From: Rhodoferax sp. | GTDB taxonomy: Bacteria > Pseudomonadota > Gammaproteobacteria > Burkholderiales > Burkholderiaceae_C | Assembly (NCBI RefSeq): GCF_025354435.1 | Contig: NZ_JANXMU010000077.1 | Span: 62,001-126,000, forward strand | Length of the DNA stretch: 64,000 nucleotides | Reading direction: 5' to 3' | Shown here: positions 32,151 to 42,640 of the stretch, piece after piece | Layout: the number at the start of each line of letters is the position of its first letter | Numbering within the stretch: the first letter of the stretch is position 1 | Position numbers and translations under genes: made by a program | Notes under the pieces: generated by a model | What the model was told of the DNA's origin: nothing | The model's database searches: none | The model's input: only the letters and a program-made list of their open reading frames with translations

Positions 32151-33374
32151 ATGCAAAGTTCCAAAGCCCCTCTTTCTCTCACCCAACTCCTCATCTGCGG
32201 CGGTGCCATCGTTACGCTGTCCATGGGCATCCGCCATGGCTTTGGCCTGTGGCTGCAGCCCATCACCCAGGCCCAGGGCTGGACCCGCGAAACCTTTGCC
32301 TTTGCCATCGCTATCCAGAACCTGACCTGGGGTGTCAGTGGCGTATTTGCGGGCATGCTGGCCGACAAGCTGGGGGCAGTGAAGGTAATTATGGTGGGCA
32401 CGCTGTGCTACGCGCTGGGGCTGATCGGTATGGCGCACGCGCCCACGCCGCTGCTGTTCACGCTGAGCGCCGGGGTACTGATCGGCATTGCCCAGGCGGG
32501 CACCACCTACGCGGTGATTTACGGCGTGATCGGGCGTAATGTGGCGGCCAACAGGCGCTCGTGGGCCATGGGGATTGCGGCGGCTGCGGGCTCGTTTGGC
32601 CAGTTTCTGATGGTGCCGACCGAAGGGCTGCTGATCAGCCACCTGGGCTGGCAGCAGGCGCTGGTGGTGCTGGGGGGCGCGGCCTGTCTGATCATTCCGC
32701 TGTCTTGGGGCCTGCGCGAGCCGGGTTTTGGCGGTGCCCAGGCGGTGCCACGCGACCAGACGATTGGCGAAGCGCTCAAAGAGGCTTTCAAATACCCCAG
32801 CTTCCAACTGCTGATGGCGGGCTATTTTGTCTGTGGCTTCCAGGTGGTATTCATCGGCGTACACATGCCCAGCTATTTGCGCGACAAGGGCTTGTCGCCC
32901 CAGGTGGCCAGCTACGCGTTGGCGCTGATCGGCCTGTTCAATGTGTTTGGCACCTACGCAGCGGGCACGCTGGGGCAGCGCATGCAGAAAAAGACCATCC
33001 TGTCCTTCATCTACTTTGCCCGGGCCGTGACCATCAGCATCTTCTTGCTGGCCCCGTTGTCGCCCACCAGCGTCTACATTTTTGCGGCCGTGATGGGCGT
33101 GCTGTGGCTGTCTACCGTGCCACCAACGAATGCTGCACTGGCGCAGATTTTTGGTATCCAGCACATGTCAATGCTGAGCGGATTTGTGTTTTTAAGCCAC
33201 CAGATCGGCTCCTTCCTGGGCGTGTGGCTAGGCGGCGTTCTGTACGACCGCAATGGCAACTACGACCTAGTTTGGTACATCGCCATCGCCCTGGGCGTGT
33301 TTGCCGGGCTGGTGAACCTGCCGGTCAAGGAAGCGCCGATACGCCGCGCGGACGCGCTGGCGCAGGGGGCCTGA
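32151..33374 (+). CDS. MFS transporter (OFA/monocarboxylate-type)
   Basis: 12-TM MFS pattern; SMGIRHGFGLWLQPITQAQGWTRETFAFAIAIQNLTWGVSGVFAGMLADKLG. Confidence 0.88.
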   Translation: MQSSKAPLSLTQLLICGGAIVTLSMGIRHGFGLWLQPITQAQGWTRETFAFAIAIQNLTWGVSGVFAGMLADKLGAVKVIMVGTLCYALGLIGMAHAPTPLLFTLSAGVLIGIAQAGTTYAVIYGVIGRNVAANRRSWAMGIAAAAGSFGQFLMVPTEGLLISHLGWQQALVVLGGAACLIIPLSWGLREPGFGGAQAVPRDQTIGEALKEAFKYPSFQLLMAGYFVCGFQVVFIGVHMPSYLRDKGLSPQVASYALALIGLFNVFGTYAAGTLGQRMQKKTILSFIYFARAVTISIFLLAPLSPTSVYIFAAVMGVLWLSTVPPTNAALAQIFGIQHMSMLSGFVFLSHQIGSFLGVWLGGVLYDRNGNYDLVWYIAIALGVFAGLVNLPVKEAPIRRADALAQGA

Positions 33375-33378
33375 AACC

Positions 33379-33498
33379 ATGGCAAAAACACTAGGCTGGT
33401 GGTGTGCCGCCTTGGCAGCGCTGACAGGGGTGTTCGCCCTGTACACGCGGCCCGAGTTCCTGGTAACCCTGGCCGACCAGCTCTGGGCCTGTTTTTGA
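33379..33498 (+). CDS. Small 39-aa single-TM protein (not in supplied ORF track)
   Basis: ATG at 33379, TGA at 33496-33498: MAKTLGWWCAALAALTGVFALYTRPEFLVTLADQLWACF; starts 5 nt after the MFS gene. Confidence 0.5.
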   Translation: MAKTLGWWCAALAALTGVFALYTRPEFLVTLADQLWACF

Positions 33499-33499
33499 A

Positions 33500-33549
33500 C
33501 AAAATTGGCCTCTAGCGCATATTGCACCTATGCTAGCAGCTATGCAAAC
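33500..33549 (-). repeat. Palindromic repeat family F2 copy
   Basis: AAAATTGGCCTCTAGCGCATATTGCACCTATGCTAGCAGCTATGCAAAC. Confidence 0.6.
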
Positions 33550-33632
33550 AATAGCAAATCGTTTTTCCCAACGGCAAATTTGCCTTACACGCCCTCGTTA
33601 GAATGGCGATTTTCCCGTTTGAGACTGCGGAC

Positions 33633-34514
33633 ATGACACCCATTACTGGCAGCATCGTGGCACTGGTGACCCCGATGCTTGAAGACGGCAGCGTGGACTA
33701 CCCCACCCTGCGCACACTGATCGACTGGCATATTGCGGAGGGAACGGACTGCATTGGCGTGGTCGGTACCACCGGCGAATCGCCCACGGTCACCGTGGAA
33801 GAGCACTGCGAGATCATCCGCGTGTCGGTCGAGCAGGCCAAAGGCCGGGTGCCGATCATGGCGGGCTGCGGGGCCAATTCCACGGCGGAAGCCATCCAGC
33901 TGACTCGCTTTGCCAAAAAGGTCGGTGCCGACTGCCATCTGCAGGTCGTGCCTTACTACAACAAACCCACCCAAGAAGGCCAGTACCAGCACTTCAAGGC
34001 TATCGCCGAAGCGGTGGATTTGCCCATGGTGCTGTACAACGTACCCGGCCGCTCGGTCGCCGATATGCTGCACGACACCGTGCTGCGCCTGGCCCAGGTG
34101 CCGGGCATCATCGGCATCAAGGAAGCCACCGGCAACATCGAACGCGCCCAGTGGCTGATCCGCGATGTCCCCCCAGGCTTTGCCGTGTACTCGGGCGACG
34201 ACCCGACCGCCGTGGCTTTGATGCTGTGCGGCGGCCAGGGCAACATCAGCGTGACGGCCAACGTAGCCCCGCGCCTGATGCACGAACTCTGTGTGGCAGC
34301 CATGGCAGGCGACAACCGCCGGGCCATGGAGATCCAACGCCAGCTCATGCCGGTGCACAAGCACCTGTTTGTCGAAGCCAACCCGATTCCCGTGAAATGG
34401 GCCATGGCCGAGATTGGCCTGTGCGGGCCTACTTTGCGCCTGCCCATGACACCCTTGTCGACCTCTTTCCACACCACTGTAAAAGACGCGCTGCGCAGCG
34501 GCGGCTTGCTGTAA
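33633..34514 (+). CDS. dapA: 4-hydroxy-tetrahydrodipicolinate synthase
   Basis: [49 protein letters not shown]. Confidence 0.96.
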   Translation: MTPITGSIVALVTPMLEDGSVDYPTLRTLIDWHIAEGTDCIGVVGTTGESPTVTVEEHCEIIRVSVEQAKGRVPIMAGCGANSTAEAIQLTRFAKKVGADCHLQVVPYYNKPTQEGQYQHFKAIAEAVDLPMVLYNVPGRSVADMLHDTVLRLAQVPGIIGIKEATGNIERAQWLIRDVPPGFAVYSGDDPTAVALMLCGGQGNISVTANVAPRLMHELCVAAMAGDNRRAMEIQRQLMPVHKHLFVEANPIPVKWAMAEIGLCGPTLRLPMTPLSTSFHTTVKDALRSGGLL

Positions 34515-34533
34515 ACCCTTTTAGGAACGATAC

Positions 34534-35625
34534 GTGAACCATATTGCCAAAGCTGGATTGAAAGTTGGAGTGTTGGGGATGACATTGGCGCTGGGTGCCT
34601 GCTCGGTGCTGCAAAGCGAAAAGATCGACTACAAAAGCGCGGGCACGGTAGGCCCGGCGCTGGACGTGCCGCCCGACCTGTCGCAATTAAGCCGTGACTC
34701 CAAGTACGTGGTGCCTGGCGCTGCCGTCACCGCCAGCAACTACAAAGTCGGCCAGGTTGCCGCTGCCGCCCCCACCGCCGCCACCTCGCTGGGCGACATC
34801 CGTGTGGAGCGCGCGGGCACGCAGCGCTGGCTGGTGGTGAACCGCCCCGCCGACAAATTGTGGGTGCCGGTGCGCGACTTCTGGCAGCAAAACGGCTTTC
34901 TGCTGACCGAAGACAACCCCGGCCTGGGCATCATGGAAACCGATTGGGCCGAAAACCGCGCCAAGTTGCCGCAGGACATTATCCGCAGCACCTTGGGTAA
35001 AGTATTTGAGTCGCTCTACTCCACCGGCGAACGCGACAAATACCGCACCCGCCTGGAGCGTACGGCCACCGGCGGTACCGAAATCTACATCAGCCACCGC
35101 GGCATGGTCGAGGTGTACACCAGCCAGGCCAAAGACCAGACCATCTGGCAGCCCCGCCCCACCGATCCCGAGCTGGAAGTTGAATTCCTGCGCCGCCTGA
35201 TGCTGAAACTGGGTGCCAACGACGAGCAGGTCAAAACCGCGCTGGAGCCCGAAGCCGCCAAGGCCAATGCCCGTATCGCCACGGTCAACAACCAGCCGGT
35301 GGTGCAACTAGACGACGGTTTTGACCGTGCCTGGCGCCGCGTCGGTCTGACGCTGGACCGCACCGGCTTCACCGTCGAAGACCGCGACCGCAGCAAAGGC
35401 ACCTACTTTGTGCGCTACGTGGCCCCGAATGCCACCAAGACCCAGCCTGGCTTCTTCACCAAGTTGTTCAGCAAAGACAGCACCTCGCCACCGCTGCAGT
35501 ACCGCATTGCCGTGGTCACCGAAGGCACGACCACCACCGTCTCGGTGCTGAACGCAGCGGGCGTACCCGAAGTGTCCGACAACGCCAAGAAGATCGTCCA
35601 GATCATTGCGGACGACCTGAAATAA
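34534..35625 (+). CDS. bamC: Outer membrane assembly lipoprotein BamC
   Basis: Lipobox LALGACS; immediately downstream of dapA; KIDYKSA...LDVPPDLSQL. Confidence 0.9.
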   Translation: MNHIAKAGLKVGVLGMTLALGACSVLQSEKIDYKSAGTVGPALDVPPDLSQLSRDSKYVVPGAAVTASNYKVGQVAAAAPTAATSLGDIRVERAGTQRWLVVNRPADKLWVPVRDFWQQNGFLLTEDNPGLGIMETDWAENRAKLPQDIIRSTLGKVFESLYSTGERDKYRTRLERTATGGTEIYISHRGMVEVYTSQAKDQTIWQPRPTDPELEVEFLRRLMLKLGANDEQVKTALEPEAAKANARIATVNNQPVVQLDDGFDRAWRRVGLTLDRTGFTVEDRDRSKGTYFVRYVAPNATKTQPGFFTKLFSKDSTSPPLQYRIAVVTEGTTTTVSVLNAAGVPEVSDNAKKIVQIIADDLK

Positions 35626-36413
35626 GCACCTTACGCTTCAAAAGCCTGGGCAGCGGCAGCGCAGGCAACGGCACCATCGTCGAAGCCAGCCGCGGGGCCC
35701 ACACCACCCGCGTGCTGGTCGATTGCGGCTTTGGCCAAAAGCAGCTCGACCAGCGGCTGGCGCTCGCGGGCCTGCAGGCCGGGCAGATCGACGCGATCTT
35801 CATCACCCACGAGCACGGCGACCATGTGGGCTGCGCGCCGCAGTGGGCCGTGCGCCACCGCATCCCGGTGTGGATGAGCCACGGCACCCATGCCGCCATC
35901 GTCCACCCCGATCTGCCAGACCTGGACGGCCTGCTGCGTATCGCCCGCGACACCGAAACCATCGACCTGGGCAACTTGCAGCTCACGCCCTTTACCGTAC
36001 CGCACGATGCCCGTGAGCCCTTGCAACTGCGCTGCAGCCAGGGCGATGCACACCTGGGCATCCTGACCGATCTAGGCCATGCCACGCCGCACGTGCTGGA
36101 GCAGCTGATGGGCTGCCAGGCCCTGCTGCTGGAATGCAACCACGATCCCGATCTGCTGGCCGCGTCGCGCTACCCACCGTTTCTAAAGCAGCGCGTAGGC
36201 GGCATGTACGGCCACCTGGCCAATTACGCCGCCGCCGCGATTGCCCAGGCCCTGGCCGTGGGCGGTCTGCGCCGCATCATGGCCGCGCATTTAAGCGAAC
36301 AAAACAACCGACCCGAGCTGGCGTTGGCAGCCTTGGCCGGAGCCGAAGGTTGCGCCGATGTTACACTGGACGTCGCGCAGGCGACTTTTGGCTGCGATTG
36401 GGTCACCGTATAA
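35622..36413 (+). CDS. MBL-fold metallo-hydrolase (YycJ/WalJ-like); non-canonical start proposed
   Basis: HxHxDH motif (ITHEHGDHVGC); conserved N-terminus LRFKSLGSGSAGNGTIVEASRGAHTTRVLVDCG is in frame upstream of the first canonical start (GTG 35712). Confidence 0.8.
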   Translation: MSTLRFKSLGSGSAGNGTIVEASRGAHTTRVLVDCGFGQKQLDQRLALAGLQAGQIDAIFITHEHGDHVGCAPQWAVRHRIPVWMSHGTHAAIVHPDLPDLDGLLRIARDTETIDLGNLQLTPFTVPHDAREPLQLRCSQGDAHLGILTDLGHATPHVLEQLMGCQALLLECNHDPDLLAASRYPPFLKQRVGGMYGHLANYAAAAIAQALAVGGLRRIMAAHLSEQNNRPELALAALAGAEGCADVTLDVAQATFGCDWVTV

Positions 36414-36445
36414 GGAATTACCCTGGTGCGTCGGGTAAGATCGCA

Positions 36446-36585
36446 GGGTTCATTGGGGAGTAGCCGCCCACTCTTATGTGGGGCTTGCGTCAACATACTT
36501 AGCCGTTCGGCTATGGTGCAAGCGGTTGATGTCTAAACCAGTTTTAGGCAAATTCTTAGCAAGACCTTTGACCATGTCACCTCGG
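36446..36585 (+). ncRNA. yybP-ykoY-type manganese riboswitch (approximate bounds)
   Basis: 5' TTGGGGAGTAGCCGCC and 3' AGCAAGACCTTTGACCATG conserved aptamer segments, directly upstream of a UPF0016/GDT1 exporter. Confidence 0.85.
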
Positions 36586-36643
36586 TTTGGCCGGGAGGGG
36601 ATGTGGTCATTCGTCTTAGATCCGGCCAAGGAAAATAATACCC

Positions 36644-37219
36644 ATGGAAGCATTTCTCATCTCCACAGGCATCGTCGCTCTCGCGGAAATCGGCGATAAA
36701 ACCCAACTCCTCGCCTTCATTCTGGCGGCCAAATTCAAAAAGCCCTGGCCCATCATTGCGGCCATCTTGGTATCCACCATTGCCAACCACGCCTTTGCGG
36801 GTGCGGTCGGCTCCTGGGTGACCTCCTTGGTCGGGCCCGAAACCCTGCGCTGGGTGCTGGGCATTTCTTTCATCGGTATGGCAGGCTGGACACTGGTGCC
36901 CGACAAGTTTGAAGAAGAAGATGCCAAGCTGGCCCGCTTTGGCGTGTTCGGCACCACCTTGATTGCCTTCTTCCTGGCCGAAATGGGCGACAAAACCCAG
37001 TTTGCCACCATCGCCCTGGCGGCCAAATACCACAACTTTGTAGCCGTGGTGTCGGGCACCACGCTGGGCATGATGCTGGCCAACGTGCCCGCCGTACTGC
37101 TGGGCAATAAGATTGCCGAACGCATGCCAACCAAGATCGTCCACCGCATTGCCGCCGCTATTTTTCTGGTCATGGGAATCTTGACCTTAATGGGCGTTGG
37201 CGCTGGTGTAGGTTTGTAG
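36644..37219 (+). CDS. UPF0016/GDT1-family manganese exporter (MneA-like)
   Basis: Two duplicated E-x-G-D-K-T motifs (LAEIGDKTQLLAF and LAEMGDKTQFATI). Confidence 0.9.
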   Translation: MEAFLISTGIVALAEIGDKTQLLAFILAAKFKKPWPIIAAILVSTIANHAFAGAVGSWVTSLVGPETLRWVLGISFIGMAGWTLVPDKFEEEDAKLARFGVFGTTLIAFFLAEMGDKTQFATIALAAKYHNFVAVVSGTTLGMMLANVPAVLLGNKIAERMPTKIVHRIAAAIFLVMGILTLMGVGAGVGL

Positions 37220-37244
37220 AACAGCTACACAATCAGGAGCACAC

Positions 37245-38192
37245 ATGCTGCACCCATTTCCGCCAGAAGACGAACACGACAGCGCCCAGCAAATGGCCCT
37301 GAAAGCCGCTGCCGCATCCAAAAGTACCTGGATCAGCGTGGCCGTCAATATCGCCCTGAGCACGGTGCAGATCCTGGTGGGCATTTTCGCCAAATCGCAG
37401 GGGCTGATCGCCGACGGCGTGCATTCGCTGTCCGACCTGGTGGCCGACTTTGCCGTGCTCCTGGCCAACCACCACAGCCGCAAAGATGCCGATACCGAGC
37501 ACCCTTACGGCCACCAACGCTTTGAAACTGGGGCCTCGCTGGTACTGGGTTTGCTGTTGCTGGCGGTGGGCCTGGGCATGGTGTGGACGGCGGTACTCAA
37601 GCTGGAGCAGCCCAGCACCATCCCTAGCGTGCACCTGTCGGCGCTGTGGGTGGCGCTGGCCGCGCTGGTGGCCAAGGAGTGCCTGTTCCGCTACATGCTG
37701 CGGGTGGCAACGAAGGTCAAATCCGGCATGCTGGTGGCCAACGCCTGGCACGCCCGATCGGACGCAGCCTCGTCCCTGGTGGTGGCCTGCGGCATCGGTG
37801 GCAACCTGCTGGGCTACCCGCTGCTGGACCCGATTGCGGCGCTGGTCGTGGGCTTTATGGTGGGCAAGATGGGCTGGTCGTTTGGTTGGGACGCGCTGAA
37901 CGACCTGATGGACCGGGGTGCCGACGAACAAGAGGTAGAAGCCATCCAGCGCACCATCGCCCAGACCCCCGGCGTGCTGGGCGTGCACGACCTGAAAACC
38001 CGCCGCATGGGCGACATGCTGGTGGCCGACGCGCACATCGTGGTGGCCGCCGACATCACGGTGGAAGCCGGGCACGGCATTGCGGTGGAAGCCCGCCGCC
38101 GGGTGCTGCAGCAGCACGCGGTGCTGAACCTGATGACCCACATCGACCCAGCCGACCGGCCCGATGGGGACCACCCCGGCACGCTGGCATAA
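37245..38192 (+). CDS. Cation diffusion facilitator (CDF) family transporter
   Basis: LIADGVHSLSDLVADF and NAWHARSDAASSLVV metal-site motifs, cytoplasmic C-terminal domain. Confidence 0.92.
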   Translation: MLHPFPPEDEHDSAQQMALKAAAASKSTWISVAVNIALSTVQILVGIFAKSQGLIADGVHSLSDLVADFAVLLANHHSRKDADTEHPYGHQRFETGASLVLGLLLLAVGLGMVWTAVLKLEQPSTIPSVHLSALWVALAALVAKECLFRYMLRVATKVKSGMLVANAWHARSDAASSLVVACGIGGNLLGYPLLDPIAALVVGFMVGKMGWSFGWDALNDLMDRGADEQEVEAIQRTIAQTPGVLGVHDLKTRRMGDMLVADAHIVVAADITVEAGHGIAVEARRRVLQQHAVLNLMTHIDPADRPDGDHPGTLA

Positions 38193-38201
38193 TCCAGGGT
38201 C

Positions 38202-38253
38202 TTTTAGGCCTCTCGTGCTCATTTTTATTGCACGAGCAGCTACACATTCCATA
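38202..38253. repeat. Palindromic repeat family F2 copy (degenerate)
   Basis: AGGCCTCTCGTGCTCATTTTTATTGCACGAGCAGCTACACATTCC. Confidence 0.4.
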
Positions 38254-38275
38254 GCACACACTCCAAGGAACACAC

Positions 38276-38635
38276 ATGGCTTTCACCACCACCGCCTCCG
38301 GCCTGCAGTTTGAAGACACCATCCAGGGCTCGGGCGATGTCGCCACCAAGGGCAAGAGCGTTACCGTGCACTACACCGGCTGGCTGTTCAACGACGGCGT
38401 GCAAGGTGCCAAGTTCGACTCCAGCAAGGACCGCAAAGACCCCTTCGTGTTCTCGCTGGGCGCTGGCATGGTCATCAAGGGCTGGGACGAAGGCGTGGCC
38501 GGTATGCAAATCGGCGGTGCCCGCACCCTGATCATCCCCGCCGCCCTGGGCTATGGCGCACGCGGTGCGGGTGGTGTGATTCCGCCCAACGCCACGCTGA
38601 AATTTGACGTGGAACTGCTGGCCATCAAGGGCTGA
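38276..38635 (+). CDS. FKBP-type peptidyl-prolyl cis-trans isomerase
   Basis: VTVHYTGWLFNDG..FDSSKDR..FVFSLGAGMVIKGWDEGVAGM. Confidence 0.95.
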   Translation: MAFTTTASGLQFEDTIQGSGDVATKGKSVTVHYTGWLFNDGVQGAKFDSSKDRKDPFVFSLGAGMVIKGWDEGVAGMQIGGARTLIIPAALGYGARGAGGVIPPNATLKFDVELLAIKG

Positions 38636-38758
38636 AACCTCCCTGGGCGGGGCCTGTGGCTCCGCAGTGCCAGCCCATTTTTTCGACGCCGCCCCCTTGC
38701 AAAAGGCCAGGGCGGCACAAGTTTGCGTAGCTGGTTCACTCCATTCACCCTCCAGAAC

Positions 38759-39307
38759 ATGTCTGAAAACAACTCCAATCCCGACCACCAGCCCATGGAC
38801 GGCATGGCCCCCGCCGATGAGCAAGCGACCAGCGACGTGGAAGCACTGGCCATGGCCCAGGCCGAACTGGCTGCCCTGAAGGCCAAAAGCGCCGATCTGG
38901 CCGACCAGTTCCTGCGCGCCAAGGCGGATGCCGAAAACGCCCGCCGCCGCGCCGAAGACGACATCGCCAAGGCCCGTAAATTCAGCCTGGAAAGCTTTGC
39001 CGAAAGCCTGCTGCCCGTGGCCGACAGCCTGGAAGCCGGTCTGGCCATCAAGGACGGCACGCCCGCCCAGATCCGCGAAGGCGCCGAAGCCACCCTGCGC
39101 CAGCTCAAAAGCGCGCTGGAACGCAACAAGGTCATCGAGATCGCCCCCGCCGCGGGCACCAAGTTCGACCCGCACCAGCACCAGGCCATCAGCGTGGTGC
39201 CTGCCGAGCAGGAAGCCAACACCGTGGTCAGCGTGCTGCAAAAGGGCTATTTGATCTCGGAGCGCGTGCTGCGCCCGGCCCTGGTCACGGTTACCGCACC
39301 TAAATAA
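38759..39307 (+). CDS. grpE: Nucleotide exchange factor GrpE
   Basis: GrpE coiled coil and C-terminal [43 protein letters not shown]; followed by dnaK. Confidence 0.95.
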   Translation: MSENNSNPDHQPMDGMAPADEQATSDVEALAMAQAELAALKAKSADLADQFLRAKADAENARRRAEDDIAKARKFSLESFAESLLPVADSLEAGLAIKDGTPAQIREGAEATLRQLKSALERNKVIEIAPAAGTKFDPHQHQAISVVPAEQEANTVVSVLQKGYLISERVLRPALVTVTAPK

Positions 39308-39427
39308 ATAAAAAGCGCAGGGATTTCAATCACCCCACTCTTGAAGTGGCGAAAGTAATCCGCACCTTGAACGCAACAGGGCTTTGCTTGAAGCCCGCAC
39401 CATTTACACAAATCGAAGGACGAAATC

Positions 39428-41362
39428 ATGGGAAGAATTATTGGTATTGACTTGGGCACCACCAACAGCTGCGTTTCCGTTATGGAAGGCAATGTGCCCC
39501 GCGTGATCGAAAACGCCGAAGGCGCACGCACCACCCCCTCCATCGTGGCGTACCAAGAAGACGGCGAAGTACTGGTCGGCGCATCCGCTAAGCGCCAAGC
39601 GGTCACCAACCCACGCAATACGCTGTACGCCGTCAAGCGTTTGATCGGCCGCAAGTTCACCGAAAAAGAAGTCCAGAAAGACATCGATCTGATGCCTTAC
39701 TCCATCGTGGCGGCCGACAACGGCGATGCCTGGGTGGAAGTGCGCGGCAACAAGATTTCGGCCCAACAGGTCAGCGCCGACATTCTGCGCAAGATGAAGA
39801 AGACCGCCGAAGACTACCTGGGCGAAGCCGTCACCGAAGCCGTGATCACCGTGCCTGCGTACTTCAACGACGCACAACGCCAAGCCACCAAGGACGCAGG
39901 CCGCATCGCCGGTCTGGACGTGAAGCGCATCATCAACGAACCCACCGCAGCAGCCCTGGCCTTTGGCCTAGACAAGCACGAAAAGGGCGATCGCAAGATT
40001 GCGGTGTATGACTTGGGCGGCGGCACGTTCGACGTGTCCATCATCGAAATCGCCGATGTCGATGGCGAAAAGCAATTCGAAGTGCTGTCTACCAACGGCG
40101 ACACCTTCCTGGGCGGCGAAGACTTTGACCAACGCATCATCGACTTCATCATTGCCGAGTTCAAGAAAGAGTCCGGTGTCGACCTGTCCAAGGACGTGCT
40201 GGCCCTGCAGCGCCTAAAAGAAGCCGCTGAAAAGGCCAAGATCGAGCTGTCCAACAGCGCATCGACCGACATCAACCTGCCCTACGTGACAGCCGATGCC
40301 TCCGGCCCCAAGCACCTGAACATCAAGCTCAGCCGCTCCAAGCTGGAAGCGCTGGTCGAAGAATTGATCGAGCGCACCATCGCGCCTTGCCGCACCGCCA
40401 TCAAGGATGCGGGTGTGAGCGTGGCCGACATCCATGACGTGATTTTGGTCGGCGGCATGACCCGCATGCCCAAGGTGCAAGAGAAGGTGAAGGAATTCTT
40501 CGGCAAGGAACCCCGCAAGGACGTGAACCCTGACGAAGCCGTAGCCGTTGGCGCAGCCATCCAGGGCCAGGTGTTGAGCGGCGACCGCAAGGACGTGCTG
40601 CTGCTGGACGTGACCCCTCTGTCGCTGGGTATCGAAACCCTGGGCGGCGTGATGACCAAGATGATCGTCAAGAACACGACCATCCCGACCAAGTTTGCGC
40701 AGACCTTCTCTACCGCCGACGACAACCAGCCCGCCGTGACCATCAAGGTGTTCCAGGGCGAGCGCGAAATCGCCAACGTCAACAAGCTGCTGGGTGAGTT
40801 CAACCTCGAGGGCATCCCACCGGCAGCGCGTGGTACGCCACAGATCGAAGTGTCGTTCGACATCGATGCCAACGGCATCTTGCACGTCGGCGCGAAAGAC
40901 AAGGGCACCGGCAAGGAAAACAAGGTCACCATCAAGGCCAACTCGGGTCTGTCGGAAGCCGAAATCCAGCAAATGGTGAAAGATGCCGAGCTGAACGCCG
41001 CCGACGACAAGAAGAAGCTGGAACTGGTGCAAGCCCGTAACCAGGGCGAAGCCAGCGTGCACAGCGTCAAGAAGAGCCTGACCGAGTACGGCGACAAGAT
41101 CGAAGCGGCAGAAAAGGAAAGCATCGAAGCCGCCATCAAGGCGCTGGAAGAAGTCTTGAAGGGCGAAGACAAAGCCGCCATCGAAGAGAAGAACACCGCT
41201 CTGATGACTGTGAGCCAGAAGCTGGGCGAGAAGATGTACGCCGACATGCAAGCCAAGCAAGCCGCCGACGAAGCCGGTGCTGCTGCGCCGGGTGCCGAAG
41301 CCGCCAAAGCCGCTGACGACAACGTGGTCGATGCCGAAGTGAAAGAAGTCAAGAAGGGCTAA
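39428..41362 (+). CDS. dnaK: Molecular chaperone DnaK
   Basis: [21 protein letters not shown]; 644 aa Hsp70. Confidence 0.98.
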   Translation: MGRIIGIDLGTTNSCVSVMEGNVPRVIENAEGARTTPSIVAYQEDGEVLVGASAKRQAVTNPRNTLYAVKRLIGRKFTEKEVQKDIDLMPYSIVAADNGDAWVEVRGNKISAQQVSADILRKMKKTAEDYLGEAVTEAVITVPAYFNDAQRQATKDAGRIAGLDVKRIINEPTAAALAFGLDKHEKGDRKIAVYDLGGGTFDVSIIEIADVDGEKQFEVLSTNGDTFLGGEDFDQRIIDFIIAEFKKESGVDLSKDVLALQRLKEAAEKAKIELSNSASTDINLPYVTADASGPKHLNIKLSRSKLEALVEELIERTIAPCRTAIKDAGVSVADIHDVILVGGMTRMPKVQEKVKEFFGKEPRKDVNPDEAVAVGAAIQGQVLSGDRKDVLLLDVTPLSLGIETLGGVMTKMIVKNTTIPTKFAQTFSTADDNQPAVTIKVFQGEREIANVNKLLGEFNLEGIPPAARGTPQIEVSFDIDANGILHVGAKDKGTGKENKVTIKANSGLSEAEIQQMVKDAELNAADDKKKLELVQARNQGEASVHSVKKSLTEYGDKIEAAEKESIEAAIKALEEVLKGEDKAAIEEKNTALMTVSQKLGEKMYADMQAKQAADEAGAAAPGAEAAKAADDNVVDAEVKEVKKG

Positions 41363-41388
41363 CTGAGCAGCCGCAGGCTTGATCAGAC

Positions 41389-41440
41389 CCGCGCCGCGCC
41401 TGGACAGTCCCGATGGGACTTTCGGCGCGGCTTTTTGCGT
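41389..41440 (+). terminator. Probable terminator/hairpin between dnaK and dnaJ
   Basis: GCCGCGCC..GGCGCGGC stem with inner AGTCCC/GGGACT, followed by TTTTTGCG. Confidence 0.6.
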
Positions 41441-41492
41441 AACGAGCTATCCGGCTCCTCCCCGATCGCCGTAGTGAGAAAGTGATTGCAGC

Positions 41493-42632
41493 ATGAGCAA
41501 ACGAGATTATTACGAAGCCCTCGGCGTTCCCAAGAATGCCTCCGAGGAAGAAATCAAGAAGGCCTATCGCAAACTGGCGATGAAGCACCATCCTGACCGC
41601 AACCAGGGTGATTCGGCCAAGGGTGCCGAAGACAAGTTCAAGGAAATCAAGGAAGCCTACGAAATGCTGAGCGACGCGCAAAAGCGCGCCGCCTACGACC
41701 AGCACGGCTTTGCCGGTGTCGACCCGAACATGCGCGGCGGCCCCGGGGCCGACGGCTTTGCAGGCGGTGGCTTTGCCGAGGCCTTTGGCGATATTTTTGG
41801 CGACATGTTCGGCCAAAGCCGCGGTGGACGCGGCGGTGGCCGCCAGGTGTTCCGCGGAGCCGACCTCAGCTACGCCATGGAAGTCACGCTGGAAGAAGCC
41901 GCACGCGGCAAGGAAGCGCAGATCCGCATTCCCACCTGGGAAGCCTGCGACACCTGCCACGGCAGCGGTGCCAAACCCGGCACCCAGGCCAAGACCTGCG
42001 GCACCTGCGCGGGCCAGGGCACGGTGCAGATGCGCCAGGGGTTCTTCAGCGTGCAGCAAACCTGCCCCACCTGCCGCGGCACGGGCAAGGTCATTCCCGA
42101 CCCCTGCACCGTCTGCAGCGGCCAGGGCAAGGTCAAGAAGCAAAAGACGCTGGAAGTCAAAATCCCCGCCGGTATCGACGACGGCATGCGCATCCGCAGC
42201 GTGGGCAATGGCGAGCCGGGCTCGAACGGCGGACCCTCGGGCGACCTGTACATCGAGATCCGCACCAAGAAGCACGACATCTTCGAGCGCGACGGCGGCG
42301 ACCTGCACTGCTCGGTGCCGGTGAGCTTCATCACCGCCGCCCTGGGTGGCGAGATCGAAGTGCCCACCCTGTCCGGTAAGGCCGCCATCGACATCCCCGA
42401 AGGCACGCAAGCGGGCAAGCAGTTCCGCCTGCGCGGCAAGGGCATCAAAGGTGTGCGCGACAGCTCGCCCGGCGACCTGTACTGCCACATCACGGTGGAA
42501 ACCCCGGTCAAGCTCACCGAACACCAGCGCAAGCTGATGCGCGAGCTCGACGAGTCCTTCAAAAAGGGCGGCGGCAAGCATTCGCCCACCGGAGACAGCT
42601 GGACGGACAAGCTGAAGAAGTTCTTCGCATGA
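41493..42632 (+). CDS. dnaJ: Molecular chaperone DnaJ
   Basis: J domain HHPDRN; four CxxCxG zinc repeats. Confidence 0.98.
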   Translation: MSKRDYYEALGVPKNASEEEIKKAYRKLAMKHHPDRNQGDSAKGAEDKFKEIKEAYEMLSDAQKRAAYDQHGFAGVDPNMRGGPGADGFAGGGFAEAFGDIFGDMFGQSRGGRGGGRQVFRGADLSYAMEVTLEEAARGKEAQIRIPTWEACDTCHGSGAKPGTQAKTCGTCAGQGTVQMRQGFFSVQQTCPTCRGTGKVIPDPCTVCSGQGKVKKQKTLEVKIPAGIDDGMRIRSVGNGEPGSNGGPSGDLYIEIRTKKHDIFERDGGDLHCSVPVSFITAALGGEIEVPTLSGKAAIDIPEGTQAGKQFRLRGKGIKGVRDSSPGDLYCHITVETPVKLTEHQRKLMRELDESFKKGGGKHSPTGDSWTDKLKKFFA

Positions 42633-42640
42633 ACTGTTGA

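Noticed and set aside
31470-33164. 564-aa minus-strand ORF spanning parE 5' end, an F1 repeat and the MFS gene
   Set aside because: Overlaps two confident genes in other frames and crosses a repeat; no coherent domain.
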